Shown here: positions 1 through 8,176 of the stretch, in pieces
How positions within the stretch are numbered: the stretch's first letter is position 1
Layout: every line of letters starts with the position of its first letter
Source: Nitrospirota bacterium
Lineage (GTDB): Bacteria; Nitrospirota; JACRHL01
Length of the DNA stretch: 64,000 nucleotides
Direction of reading: 5' to 3'
NCBI GenBank assembly: GCA_029858285.1
Contig: JAOUFN010000006.1
Span: 1 to 64,000 of the forward strand
Notes under the pieces: model-generated
Told to the model about the DNA's origin: nothing
Database searches by the model: none
The model's input: the letters and a program-made list of their open reading frames with translations, nothing else
Program-made: the position numbers and the translations under genes

Positions 1-226
1 CTCCGGCGGTTTGTGGGGTGATCGGGGGGCCGATACATCCGGATCCCCGGCGTCGGCGGGTGAAGCCTCCGGCGGTTTGTGGGGTGATCGGGGGTGCACC
101 GCGCCATTCACCGCGCCATCCACCGGTGAAGCCTCCGGCGGTTTGTGGGGTGATCGGGGGACGAAAGGACAGACGCGCCCAACTCTGACGGGTGAAGCGA
201 GTATTCAGAGGGCGGAGTTCACCTCC
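1..226. CRISPR. CRISPR-like array end, 36-bp repeats with 30-bp spacers
   Basis: Repeats at 59-94 and 125-160 are identical over all 36 bases (they begin GGTGAAGCC and end GATCGGGGG). A third copy is cut by the window edge and identical over its 28 visible bases (1-28). At 191 the next unit keeps only its first 8 bases, which looks like a decayed terminal repeat. The period is exactly 66 bp, and the three intervening segments (29-58, 95-124, 161-190) are each 30 bases and unrelated to one another. A 36/30 geometry is typical of type II and some type V arrays. No cas gene is in the window, so the array and its leader presumably continue to the left. The repeat lacks a strong internal dyad. The alternative is a coding 22-residue repeat, since the frame is open, but full identity at third positions beside fully divergent spacers argues against that. 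Confidence 0.72.
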
Positions 227-381
227 GACCCCCTTCCTCACAGCCGCCCGCACCGCCGCCCCCCAGCCGCCATTTCTTCGGGCTGATTTCCGGGCCAATT
301 TCCGGGCACGTATGCTCCGAACTCTGTGCTATATTGAGCGCTTGTGGCGGAATGCCGGATGTCTGCGGGGCGAGGAACTGC

Positions 382-690
382 ATGGTACTGGTGGAATTTT
401 CCATGACACCCCTCGACAAGGGAGAGAGCGTCAGCGAATACGTGGCCCGCTCCCTGGACATCATCGACAAGAGCGGCGTCGCGTACCGCCTCACCCCCAT
501 GGGCACCTGCCTGGAAGGGGAGTGGGACGAGGTGTTCGGCGTCATCCGCCAGTGCTTCGAGCGCATGGGCGCCGACTGCAACCGCATCACCACCTCCATC
601 AAGGTGGACTACCGCAAGGGCGCGGCCGGGCGGCTGGAGGGTAAAGTCGCCTCGGTGGAAAACCGGCTCGGCCGCAAACTGGCCACCTGA
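382..690 (+). CDS. MTH1187/YkoF-type thiamine-binding family protein (UPF0045)
   Basis: A 102-residue protein with the compact alpha/beta pattern of the MTH1187 family: an MVLVEFSM start, a GESVSEYVARSLDII segment and a basic strand with TSIKVDYRKG near residue 78. Family members are about 100 residues, form oligomers and in some cases bind thiamine-like ligands; the substrate here is unknown. The start at 382 gives the family length and has a GCGAGGA-like ribosome site about 9 bases upstream. An upstream in-frame ATG at 334 would add 16 residues with no family counterpart. It is followed 84 bases later by the cupin gene on the same strand. Confidence 0.8.
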   Translation: MVLVEFSMTPLDKGESVSEYVARSLDIIDKSGVAYRLTPMGTCLEGEWDEVFGVIRQCFERMGADCNRITTSIKVDYRKGAAGRLEGKVASVENRLGRKLAT

Positions 691-774
691 TCTGTTCCGA
701 ACCATTCTTCCGGCGCGGTGGTTCCGCGCCGGGTGTGTATCAACCACGTTTTACAGGATAAGGAAACCCGGCAC

Positions 775-1251
775 ATGGACATCAAAAAGCTCACCTCCCT
801 CGGCTCCTACTCCGCCGAGAAGATGAAGAAAATCAACGTGTTCTCCACCCCGCGGGTGATGACCGACCTCTACTGTCTGGAGCCGGGTCAGGCCCAGAAG
901 GCCCACGCCCACGAAGGCGAGGACAAGATTTACTTCATCGTCGAGGGCTCCGGCTCGGTACAGGTGGGGTCCGACACCCGCAACATCGGCAGCGGCGAGA
1001 TCGTCATCGCCCCCGCGGGCATCAACCACGGCATCACCAACGGCGACGGCGGCCGCATGCAGGTGCTGGTGTTCATGGCCCCCAACGCCCATTTTGAGGG
1101 TGGCCACGGTGGACACGCTCCCGACAAGGGCCACGACCACGGCCACAAGCACGGTGGCCACGGCCACGATCACGGCCCCGGCGGTCACCAGCACGGCGGC
1201 CACGGCCCCGACAAGGGTGGTCACAAGCACGGCGGCGGCTGCGGCTGCTGA
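775..1251 (+). CDS. Cupin with a histidine-rich metal-binding tail
   Basis: This 158-residue protein has a single cupin domain (about residues 30-105). Motif 1 is represented by HAHEGEDKIYFIVEG and motif 2 by PAGINHG, which supply the usual His/Glu metal ligands. From about residue 107 to the end it becomes a tail dominated by His and Gly with repeated HGGHG and KGHDHGH blocks, ending in GGCGC. Such tails commonly bind or store nickel, zinc or copper. Here the tail may load metal into the cupin or buffer it; that is inference. AAGGA lies just upstream of the ATG. It sits in a row with small putative metal/redox genes (MTH1187, PCP_red, zinc ribbon). Confidence 0.85.
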   Translation: MDIKKLTSLGSYSAEKMKKINVFSTPRVMTDLYCLEPGQAQKAHAHEGEDKIYFIVEGSGSVQVGSDTRNIGSGEIVIAPAGINHGITNGDGGRMQVLVFMAPNAHFEGGHGGHAPDKGHDHGHKHGGHGHDHGPGGHQHGGHGPDKGGHKHGGGCGC

Positions 1252-1357
1252 CCGGCTGCCCGCAGGGGCGGGAGGGAAGACGGGAAACCATCCGGCGGCG
1301 TCGGCCGCAAGCCCGCGCCGCCGGGACGAGCACACGCCAGGGAAGGGGAGGAGACAC

Positions 1358-1555
1358 ATGTCGGAACCGGTATGGACCCCGGAGGCCGAGGCGGCCATCG
1401 CCAAGGCGCCGTTCTTCGTGCGCCCCATGGCGCGCCGCGCGGTGGAAAAGGCCGCCCGCGCCGAAGGCGTGCAGCACATCGATCTGGACTACGTGACCCG
1501 GGTGCGCCAGAAGGTGAGTGGCGCCCCCGGCGGCACAGACGCCCCCCATGCGTGA
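1358..1555 (+). CDS. PCP_red-domain small protein
   Basis: A 65-residue protein consisting almost only of the domain found at the C-terminus of light-independent protochlorophyllide reductase ChlB/BchB (PCP_red). The hallmark reads WTPEAEAAIAKAPFFVRPMA followed by RRAVEKAARAEG and an I-x-LDYV segment. As a stand-alone protein it occurs in many non-photosynthetic bacteria, where its role is unknown. GGAAGGGGAGGAG provides a strong ribosome site. The stop codon overlaps the next gene's start region (1548), suggesting translational coupling to the zinc-ribbon protein. No other bch/chl gene is in the window. Confidence 0.82.
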   Translation: MSEPVWTPEAEAAIAKAPFFVRPMARRAVEKAARAEGVQHIDLDYVTRVRQKVSGAPGGTDAPHA

Positions 1556-1715
1556 AGAACGACAGCCGGAGGACACCGGTCTCAACCAGACCGTGACCTG
1601 TCCCGGGTGCGGCGCGGTGTACGACCGCCGCTACCTCACCGAATGCTGCCGCTACGAAGAGGGCACCGGCTACCGCTGCCCCGGATGTGACCACTTTCTG
1701 GAAACGGAGACCTGA
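1548..1715 (+). CDS. Small zinc-ribbon protein
   Basis: A 55-residue protein with two cysteine knuckles: CPGC near residue 16 and CPGC near residue 46, plus an additional Cys pair (ECC) between them. This is the layout of a treble-clef or zinc-ribbon fold. The ATG overlaps the last codons of the PCP_red gene in another frame, so the two are probably co-translated. The stop at 1713-1715 is followed at once by the TTG proposed as start of the PmbA gene. The function is unknown. The compact coupling with PCP_red and PmbA suggests one transcription unit. Confidence 0.65.
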   Translation: MREERQPEDTGLNQTVTCPGCGAVYDRRYLTECCRYEEGTGYRCPGCDHFLETET

Positions 1716-1716
1716 A

Positions 1717-3069
1717 TTGCCCGCCACCGCCCTGTCCCTGCTGAATCTGGCCGAATCCATGGTCGAACAGGCCATTGCCCTGGGGGCCACCCAGGCCGAC
1801 GCCCTGGCCGTGGAGTCGGACGCCTTTTCGGTGCAGGTGCGTCTGGGCGAGGTGGAACAGACCACCGGCGCCCGTGACCGGGGCATCAGCCTGCGGGTAT
1901 TCCACGGCCAGCGCTCCGCCGCATGCTCCACCTCCGACCTGTCCCCCGAGGCCGTGGAGCGGCTGGTGCGCGACACCTGCGAACTGGCACGCCTCACCGA
2001 GGCAGACCCCTGTGCCGGACTGCCCACCGGCAACGCCGCCCCCTCCACCATTGATCTGGAGATGGACGACGGCGGCGTGCCCCTGTCCATCGCCGAGCGC
2101 ATTGATCTGGCGCGCCGGGCGGAAGCCGCCGCACAGGGCGCCGATCCGCGCATCGTCAATTCCGAAGGCGCCAGCTTCGACAGCAGTCGGGGCGAAATGG
2201 CCTACGCCCGCTCCACCGGCTTTTCCGGCAGCTACCGCAGTTCCTCGTACAGCCTGAGCACGGTACCGGTGGCCGAGCACGGCGGCGGCATGCAGCGTGA
2301 CTACTGGTACAGCAGCGGTCGCCACTTTGCCGACCTGCTCACCCCGGAGGCGGTGGGGGCCGAGGCCGCGCGCCGCGTGCTGCGCCGTCTGGGGGGGCGC
2401 AAGATCGCCACTTGCCGGGTGCCGGTGGTGTTCGATCCGCTCACCGCCGCCAGCCTCATGGGCCACCTGGCGGGGGCGGTGTCCGGCGACAGCGTCTACA
2501 AGGGCACGTCGTTTCTGGCCAGCCGTCTGGGGCAGCCCATCGCCGCCCCCCACATCACGGTGATGGACGACGGCCTGCGCCCCCGAGGACTAGGCTCGCG
2601 CCCCTTTGACGGCGAGGGGGTGCCGGTGGGGCGCCGCGCCGTGGTGGAAAACGGCGAACTGCGCACCTTTCTGCTCGACACCTATTCGGCCAAAAAACTT
2701 GGCCACAGCAGCACCGGCAGCGCCAGTCGGGGGTTGGGGGGATCACCCTCTCCCGGCGCCGCCAATTTTTATCTCCAGCCGGGGAGCGCCACCCCCGATG
2801 AGATAATTCGTTCGGTCCGTTCCGGGCTGTACGTGTTCGAGTTGATCGGTTTCGGGGTCAATGGAGTGACCGGAGACTACTCCCGCGGCGCCAGCGGGAT
2901 CTGGATCGAAAACGGCGAGCTGACCTATCCGGTGGAGGAGGTGACCATTTCCGGCAACCTTCTCGAAATGTTCGCGCAAATGGAGATGATCGGAAACGAC
3001 CTGGACTTTTCCCGCCGGGTGATTTCCCCCACGGTCAAAATCGAACGCATGACCGTGGCCGGGAACTAG
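1717..3069 (+). CDS. pmbA: PmbA/TldE-family metallopeptidase partner
   Basis: The full length of about 450 residues equals E. coli PmbA (TldE). The C-terminal half shows typical family sequence: SGLYVFELIGFGVNGVTGDY, then SRGASGIWIENG and SGNLLEMF. TldE-type proteins lack the HExxxH zinc site and work with TldD to process small modified peptides such as microcin precursors or CcdA-type antitoxins. No HExxxH is present here, as expected. The start is taken as TTG 1717, directly after the zinc-ribbon stop, with ACGGAGA upstream; a GTG at 1687 would overlap the preceding gene. A separate tldD/tldE pair lies at 17.7-20.6 kb, so this one is an unpaired paralogue. Confidence 0.88.
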   Translation: MPATALSLLNLAESMVEQAIALGATQADALAVESDAFSVQVRLGEVEQTTGARDRGISLRVFHGQRSAACSTSDLSPEAVERLVRDTCELARLTEADPCAGLPTGNAAPSTIDLEMDDGGVPLSIAERIDLARRAEAAAQGADPRIVNSEGASFDSSRGEMAYARSTGFSGSYRSSSYSLSTVPVAEHGGGMQRDYWYSSGRHFADLLTPEAVGAEAARRVLRRLGGRKIATCRVPVVFDPLTAASLMGHLAGAVSGDSVYKGTSFLASRLGQPIAAPHITVMDDGLRPRGLGSRPFDGEGVPVGRRAVVENGELRTFLLDTYSAKKLGHSSTGSASRGLGGSPSPGAANFYLQPGSATPDEIIRSVRSGLYVFELIGFGVNGVTGDYSRGASGIWIENGELTYPVEEVTISGNLLEMFAQMEMIGNDLDFSRRVISPTVKIERMTVAGN

Positions 3070-3112
3070 CCTCGACGGGCGACATGGATGTCCAGCCGGC
3101 GGTCCACCCGCT

Positions 3113-4045
3113 ATGCTGCAGGTTGAAGCACTGACAAAGGTTTTTGGCGACTTTACCGCCCTCGACGGGGTGTCGTTTTCGGTTGCCGAAGGGGAGATCG
3201 TGGGCCTGCTCGGCGAGAACGGGGCGGGCAAGACGACCACCCTGCGCATCCTTGCGGGCGCCCTTTACCCCACCTCGGGGTGGGTGCGGATCGGCGGCTG
3301 CGATCTGCTCTCGAACCACCTGGCCGCCAAGCGCAAGGTGGGGTACCTGCCCGAGCGCCTGCCCCTTGACGACGCCATGCGCGTGCGCCCCTACCTGGAT
3401 TATGTGGCCCGCCTGCGCGGACTGGACAGCGACGAGCGCGCCGATTCCATCGACCGGGTGCTGGATGCCTGCCATCTGCGCGACATCGCCGAGCGCGGCA
3501 TCGGCGTGCTTTCCCGTGGCATGCGCATGCGCGTGGCGCTGGCCCAGGCACTGGTACACAACCCGGAACTTCTGCTGCTGGACGAACCTACCGCCGGCCT
3601 CGACCCGGAGCAGGTGATCAACATGCGCGAGTTGATCCGCTCCCTGGCTGGTCACCACACCATCCTGTTCTCCAGCCACAACCTCAACGAGGTGTCCGAA
3701 TGTTGCAGCCGCGTGGTGCTGCTGCGCGGCGGGCAGGTGGTGGCCGAGGATTCGGTGTCGGTGCTCACCGGGCTGGATGGCCGCGAAGAGACGGTTTTTT
3801 TGCGCCTGACCCGGCCCCCCGACGACCTGCACGACGCCCTGCTGGCCCTGGAAGGAGTGGTGGGCGTGGAGCCGGGTCCGCCGGAACTGGGCACCGTGGT
3901 GGTGCGCACCGTGGTCACGCCGGGCATCCGCGAGCGTCTGGTGGCCGAGGTGGTCTCCCGCGGGTGGGGCCTGTGCGAGGTGCGCCAGGTGTCCGACACC
4001 CTTGAAGACGTATTTCACCGGCACGCGGCGGGGAACGGCGAATGA
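3113..4045 (+). CDS. ABC transporter ATP-binding protein, GldA-like
   Basis: A 310-residue nucleotide-binding subunit. The Walker A motif GENGAGKT is at residues 34-41, the signature LSRGMRMRVALAQAL is near 130-145, Walker B reads LLLLDEPTAGLD, and the H-loop is SSHNLNEV. The C-terminal 80 residues form the DUF4162-like extension seen in CcmA/GldA/NatA subunits. It heads an operon in which its last codons overlap the permease start (ATGA at 4042). The set ATPase, permease, GldG-like protein and DUF4340 protein matches ABC systems related to gliding-motility GldA/GldF/GldG that are widespread in non-gliding Proteobacteria. Their substrate is not established. Confidence 0.9.
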   Translation: MLQVEALTKVFGDFTALDGVSFSVAEGEIVGLLGENGAGKTTTLRILAGALYPTSGWVRIGGCDLLSNHLAAKRKVGYLPERLPLDDAMRVRPYLDYVARLRGLDSDERADSIDRVLDACHLRDIAERGIGVLSRGMRMRVALAQALVHNPELLLLDEPTAGLDPEQVINMRELIRSLAGHHTILFSSHNLNEVSECCSRVVLLRGGQVVAEDSVSVLTGLDGREETVFLRLTRPPDDLHDALLALEGVVGVEPGPPELGTVVVRTVVTPGIRERLVAEVVSRGWGLCEVRQVSDTLEDVFHRHAAGNGE

Positions 4046-4806
4046 CCGGCGCCACCCTGGGAATGTTGCGCCGCGAGATGGGGCGCATGCTGTCGGGCAG
4101 CGGTATGATCCTGGCGTTGCCGGTGGGCATGGCCTGGATGGCCTGGCAGCGCTACTACTCCAGCGGCGACCTGGGGGCCGCCGACACCCTGGACGGGGTG
4201 TTCCGCGCCGCCGGGGTGGTGCTGGGGGTGCTGGCGGTGTGGCTGGCCTCTCCAAGCCTTTCGGCAGAGCGCGCCGAGGGCACCGCGTCCCTGTGGGCCA
4301 CCAGTCCGGTACGCCCCTCCCAGGTGGTCACCGGCAAGCTGCTGGCGGTGCTGCTGTTCCTGCTGGGCGCCGCGCTGTTGTTGCTGGCGCCGCCCCTGTG
4401 GCACATCTCCCTGGCCGAACCCCTCACCTGGGGACGGTTGCTGTCCGGCATGTTGGGACTGTTTTTATTGAGTTTGCTGGCCGCCTCGGTGACCCTGCTG
4501 GCCTCGGCGCTGGTGCGGCATTTTTCCACGGCGTTCTGCTGGGGTCTGGCGGCGCTGGTGGTGTGGATCTGGGGCGATCAGGTGCTGGTGCGGGTCACCG
4601 GCATCCTGTCCAGCCTGACCCCCGCGAGCTGGGGGGTGATCTCGCCGGAAATGGGCACCTCTGCCGGGTGGGGCGGCAAGGATCTTTTGTTGCCCATGTT
4701 CGTCGGCTGGGTGGACGCGGGCGCGGTTTGTATCATGCTGGTCGCGGCGGCCACGTTGCTGCTGGTGGCCCATCAGGTGGTGGCATCGGAACGATGGCGG
4801 AGTTAA
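4042..4806 (+). CDS. ABC-2 type permease, GldF-like
   Basis: This 254-residue integral membrane protein has six hydrophobic segments, the ABC-2 permease topology. The segments include LVVWIWGDQVLVRVTG and a final MLVAAATLLLVAHQV helix. A short charged stretch SPSLSAERAEGTASLWATSP after helix 2 is typical of GldF/NatB permeases. It starts inside the end of the ATPase gene (ATGA overlap) and its end overlaps the next start at 4794, so it is translationally coupled on both sides. It would form the membrane channel of the transporter. Confidence 0.87.
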   Translation: MTGATLGMLRREMGRMLSGSGMILALPVGMAWMAWQRYYSSGDLGAADTLDGVFRAAGVVLGVLAVWLASPSLSAERAEGTASLWATSPVRPSQVVTGKLLAVLLFLLGAALLLLAPPLWHISLAEPLTWGRLLSGMLGLFLLSLLAASVTLLASALVRHFSTAFCWGLAALVVWIWGDQVLVRVTGILSSLTPASWGVISPEMGTSAGWGGKDLLLPMFVGWVDAGAVCIMLVAAATLLLVAHQVVASERWRS

Positions 4807-5405
4807 CCCCCGGCGGGCGCAAATGGTGGTTCACCGGCCAGGCCGTGGCACTGGTGCTGGTGTGGCTGGTGCTGGCCCTGTGGGGCAGCCGCATCGCCGG
4901 CCACTACGGGCTGGTGTGGGACGGCTCCGGCATGGGGCTGGGTGAGGCCCGCGCCCTGGTGGCGGAACTGCCCGAGCGCACCCGCGTGGTGGTGATCGGC
5001 ATCGCCCCGGTGGAGCGGGTGCTGGTGCCGCTGGCGCGGGAGAGTGCCCGGCTGACCATCACCCACATGGACGCAGGTCTGCTGGCGGGGTTCCCCGAGG
5101 CCCGCGAGGCCGGGCTGCGCCCCGGCGACATTCAGGTGTCGTGGGGCGAATCGTGGATGCTGCTGCACGAGCCGGACCTGCGCACGGTGATGAACAGCTT
5201 ATCCCTGGTCACCTCGCCCAAACGGCCCATGCCCGGAGTGCCGGCCCCGGCGTCGTACCTGCCGCTGACCGAGGAACCGGTGCAGACGCGCTCCCTGTCG
5301 GTGGCGCGGGCCGAGGCGGTGGTGTGGGCGGTGTCCGGTTTGCTGCTGCCGGTGGCGCTGGCGGGGCTGGGCTTCACGTTGCGCGTATGGCGGAGGGGGC
5401 GTTGA
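4794..5405 (+). CDS. Short GldG-like protein with two membrane anchors
   Basis: A 203-residue protein with one hydrophobic helix near the N-terminus (about 16-36) and one near the C-terminus (about 172-195). Between them are about 135 extracytoplasmic residues beginning with an ALVAELPERTRVVVIG strand-helix unit. In related operons this position holds GldG, which is much longer (usually 450-700 residues) with the same end anchors, so this looks like a reduced version. It overlaps the permease upstream by 13 bases and the DUF4340 gene downstream by 19 bases. The function is not established beyond the operon link. Confidence 0.6.
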   Translation: MAELTPGGRKWWFTGQAVALVLVWLVLALWGSRIAGHYGLVWDGSGMGLGEARALVAELPERTRVVVIGIAPVERVLVPLARESARLTITHMDAGLLAGFPEAREAGLRPGDIQVSWGESWMLLHEPDLRTVMNSLSLVTSPKRPMPGVPAPASYLPLTEEPVQTRSLSVARAEAVVWAVSGLLLPVALAGLGFTLRVWRRGR

Positions 5406-6655
5406 GCTGCTTTCGCCCGTCATCCCGGAATTTTTTTCACCTGCCGCGTGGACCCGTGGCCGCTGCGGCGGGACGGGTTTCGGTGGTGACGATTACGGTT
5501 TTCACGTTCCTGTTCCTGTGCCTGTCGGGAGTCGCCCCCGCCATGGCCGCCGGAGTGGTGCTGTTCTCCCCGGAGCCACAGGCGCCGGTGAGCGTGCAGG
5601 ACGGCGCCACGCGCATGAACCTGGAGTTCCGTGAGGGACGCTGGTGGGTGACCACGGATGGCGGCCGCGAGCAACTGGCCGACCGGGCCCAGGTGCGGGA
5701 GTTGCTGGCGGTGCTGGTCTCGTTGGTTACCGAACGTACCCTCACCGAGCGGGGGCGCCCCCGCGAAGGAGCCTTCGACGCGCCCACCATCATCAACTGG
5801 GGCGAGCAGCGGGTGGAGATCGGCGGTGAAAGCCGCATTCCCGGTCTGGTCTACGCGCGATTGCCGGACGGCTCCCTGCACCTGATGGAGCGCCCCCAGT
5901 TACCCCTTCCCAGAGGCGGGGTGGTCAACCGCCATCTGTTCCCCGAAGACATGGACAAGGTGCGCGAGATCGACATCAGCGGCGCGGATCTGGCGCTGCA
6001 TGCAGTCCTGGCCGGGGACGCGTGGCGCCTGACCGCGCCTGCCGTTTCCCCCGCCGAGACCGACGCGGTGGCCGCATGGTTGCGCCTGCTGAACGCCCTC
6101 AGTGGCGACCCGGTAAGTGCCCCGGAGGGCAAACCGGCGTTCTTCGACGTGATCCTCACCGACGATGCCGGCAAGACCGAGAGTTTTGCCCTCTCCCGCG
6201 AGGGCTATGTGCGCACCGGCAAGCTGCTGTTCCGCACCGATCCGGTGCGGGGAAAACTGCTGCCCAGCCACATGGACTGGCTGCTGAAGCAGGTGGTGAG
6301 CATCAACGACAGCGACATTACCGGCTTCGAGGTCGAAAGCGGCGACTCCACCCGCGGCTTCCTGCGCCGCTCCGGCAACTGGACCGACCGGGACAGCGGC
6401 ACGGTGTACCGCCGCTGGGCGGAGGAAATGCTGCAAATGATCGCGCCCCTGAAGGCCATTTCGGCGCGCATGGGCGACACCGGCTCACTTGGCGAGTCGA
6501 TGATGGAAGTGCGCCTGTGGAAGGGCAAAAAAAACGTCACCAGCCTGGAGTTCTGGCTCGATGACGAGGGCCGCTGGTGGGTGCACGGCGGCGAAACCGA
6601 TCTGCTCTACGAGATCAAGCCCGACCTGCCCCTGCACCTGACCATCCTGTTCTGA
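5387..6655 (+). CDS. DUF4340-type extracytoplasmic protein of the Gld-like ABC operon
   Basis: A 422-residue protein with one N-terminal hydrophobic segment (about residues 30-55, ending in APAMAAG), probably a signal anchor. The rest is periplasmic with repeated short beta units, for example RLTAPAVSPAETDAVAAWL, which is the DUF4340 pattern of repeated modules. DUF4340 proteins regularly close operons of the GldA/F/G type. The ATG at 5387 overlaps the end of the preceding gene, the same coupling style as the other operon genes. No transcript terminator is obvious before the next gene at 6730. Confidence 0.75.
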   Translation: MAEGALSCFRPSSRNFFHLPRGPVAAAAGRVSVVTITVFTFLFLCLSGVAPAMAAGVVLFSPEPQAPVSVQDGATRMNLEFREGRWWVTTDGGREQLADRAQVRELLAVLVSLVTERTLTERGRPREGAFDAPTIINWGEQRVEIGGESRIPGLVYARLPDGSLHLMERPQLPLPRGGVVNRHLFPEDMDKVREIDISGADLALHAVLAGDAWRLTAPAVSPAETDAVAAWLRLLNALSGDPVSAPEGKPAFFDVILTDDAGKTESFALSREGYVRTGKLLFRTDPVRGKLLPSHMDWLLKQVVSINDSDITGFEVESGDSTRGFLRRSGNWTDRDSGTVYRRWAEEMLQMIAPLKAISARMGDTGSLGESMMEVRLWKGKKNVTSLEFWLDDEGRWWVHGGETDLLYEIKPDLPLHLTILF

Positions 6656-6729
6656 TCCCCCCGGTTTCTGCTTGTTCCCGGCCCCCGGATGGCCGAAAAG
6701 GGGACAGGGGCGGGGGCCGTACCAATTTC

Positions 6730-8007
6730 ATGCTATCCACTTTTACCGCCATTTCCACGCTGCTGCTCGCCATGGCGGTGCTGCTCATGGGCACCGGCCT
6801 GATGGGCACCGCCCTTGGTCTGCGAGCCGGGATCGAGCACTTTTCGCCCACCGTCACCGGTGTGGTGATGTCGGCCTATTTCATCGGCTATGTGGTCGGC
6901 ACCTATGTTTGCCCGCGTATGATCCGCCGCGTTGGACACATTCGCGCCTTCTCGGCCATGGCCGCCGTCGCCGCCGCCTCCATCCTGGCCCACGGGCTGC
7001 TGGTGCATCCCCTGGCGTGGATGGTGCTGCGCGTGATCAGCGGCCTGTGCATGGTGGGGCTGTACATGACCATGGAAAGCTGGCTTAACGTGCTGGCCAG
7101 CAACAGCAGCCGGGGCCGGCTGTTTGCGGTGTATCAGACCATCAACCTGCTGGCGCTGGCGGTGGGGCAGTTTCTGGTGCTGATCGGGGACGTGGCCGGC
7201 ATGGTTCCCTTCGCTCTGGCGGCGGTGCTTATTTCCCTGGCGCTGGTACCGGTGGCGCTGACCCCGGTGGAGCAGCCCGCGTCGGTACCCACGGTTCGCA
7301 TCGGTCTGGGGCACCTGTATGCCCTGTCGCCCACGGGGCTGGCCGGCTCGCTGGGATCCGGGCTGCTCAACGGCACCCTGTGGGGCATGGGGCCGGTGTT
7401 TGCCCACCTGGCCGGCTTGTCCAACGCCGGGGTGGCCACGTTCATGGCCGCCATCATCCTGGGCGGCGCGGTGCTGCAATGGCCGGTGGGGTGGTTGTCG
7501 GACCACCGCGATCGCCGCATCGTGCTGGCCGGAGTCGGTCTCTGCGGCGCCGGATTCGCGCTGCTGATGGGGCTGTTCAGCGGCCACGGGCTGGCCTGGA
7601 TGGCCGTCTCCGGGTTCTTTTATGGCGGCATGGCGTTTACCGTGTACGGCCTGTCCATGGCCCACCTCAACGACATGCTCAAACCCCACGAAGTGCTGGA
7701 GGCGGCGCGCGGCATGATGCTCATGCACGGCGTGGGGGCCATGCTGGGGCCGATGCTGGGGGGCGCGCTGATGCACCTGTTCGGCCCCGCCGTGCTGATG
7801 CTGTTCTTCGCCGCCGTGCTGCTGTTCGTAGGTGGGTTCGGCCTGCTGCGCAAGTCCATCAAGAGCCCGCCGCAGGGAGGCAGGCGTGGTGGCTTTGTGC
7901 CCATGCTGCGCACCAGTCAGGCGGCCATGGAGATGGACCCGCGCATCGCCTCGCAGGACGAGGCCGCCGCCGCGGCGCGCCAGCCCGTCGGCACCCCATC
8001 GCATTGA
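6730..8007 (+). CDS. Major facilitator superfamily transporter (YcaD-like)
   Basis: A 425-residue, 12-helix MFS permease. The N-half carries MSAYFIGYVVGTYVCPRMIR and the loop 2-3 motif, the middle has LSDHRDRRIVLAG, and helices alternate with short loops throughout. Members of the YcaD/MFS_1 group are exporters or permeases of undefined substrate. The final residues ARQPVGTPSH lie inside the first unit of a 37-bp tandem repeat, which also supplies the stop codon. The C-terminus is therefore set by the repeat, and repeat-number change would not alter the protein. Confidence 0.88.
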   Translation: MLSTFTAISTLLLAMAVLLMGTGLMGTALGLRAGIEHFSPTVTGVVMSAYFIGYVVGTYVCPRMIRRVGHIRAFSAMAAVAAASILAHGLLVHPLAWMVLRVISGLCMVGLYMTMESWLNVLASNSSRGRLFAVYQTINLLALAVGQFLVLIGDVAGMVPFALAAVLISLALVPVALTPVEQPASVPTVRIGLGHLYALSPTGLAGSLGSGLLNGTLWGMGPVFAHLAGLSNAGVATFMAAIILGGAVLQWPVGWLSDHRDRRIVLAGVGLCGAGFALLMGLFSGHGLAWMAVSGFFYGGMAFTVYGLSMAHLNDMLKPHEVLEAARGMMLMHGVGAMLGPMLGGALMHLFGPAVLMLFFAAVLLFVGGFGLLRKSIKSPPQGGRRGGFVPMLRTSQAAMEMDPRIASQDEAAAAARQPVGTPSH

Positions 8008-8111
8008 CGCGGCGCGCCAGCCCGTCGGCACCCCATCGCATTGACGCGGCGCGCCAGCCCGTCGGCACCCCATCGCATTGACGCGGCGCGCCAGCCCGTC
8101 GGCACCCCGTC
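7972..8111. repeat. 37-bp tandem repeat, about 3.8 copies
   Basis: Units at 7972-8008, 8009-8045 and 8046-8082 are identical; a fourth (8083-8111) diverges after about 26 bases. Each unit starts GCGGCGCGCCAGCCCG and ends CGCATTGAC. The first unit holds the end and stop codon of the MFS gene; the rest are intergenic before the Nudix gene. There is no spacer between units, so this is a minisatellite and not a CRISPR. Confidence 0.95.
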
Positions 8112-8176
8112 ATATTCCCCCGCCGCCGTCATACGGACGCGTCGCCCCGCCCCTCCGTCGCTGGTACACTGGCGGC

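Noticed and set aside
11-286. 91-codon plus-strand frame over the CRISPR-like repeats
   Set aside because: It has no ribosome site, and its repeated residues come from the DNA repeat. Identical repeat DNA with unrelated spacers fits CRISPR better.
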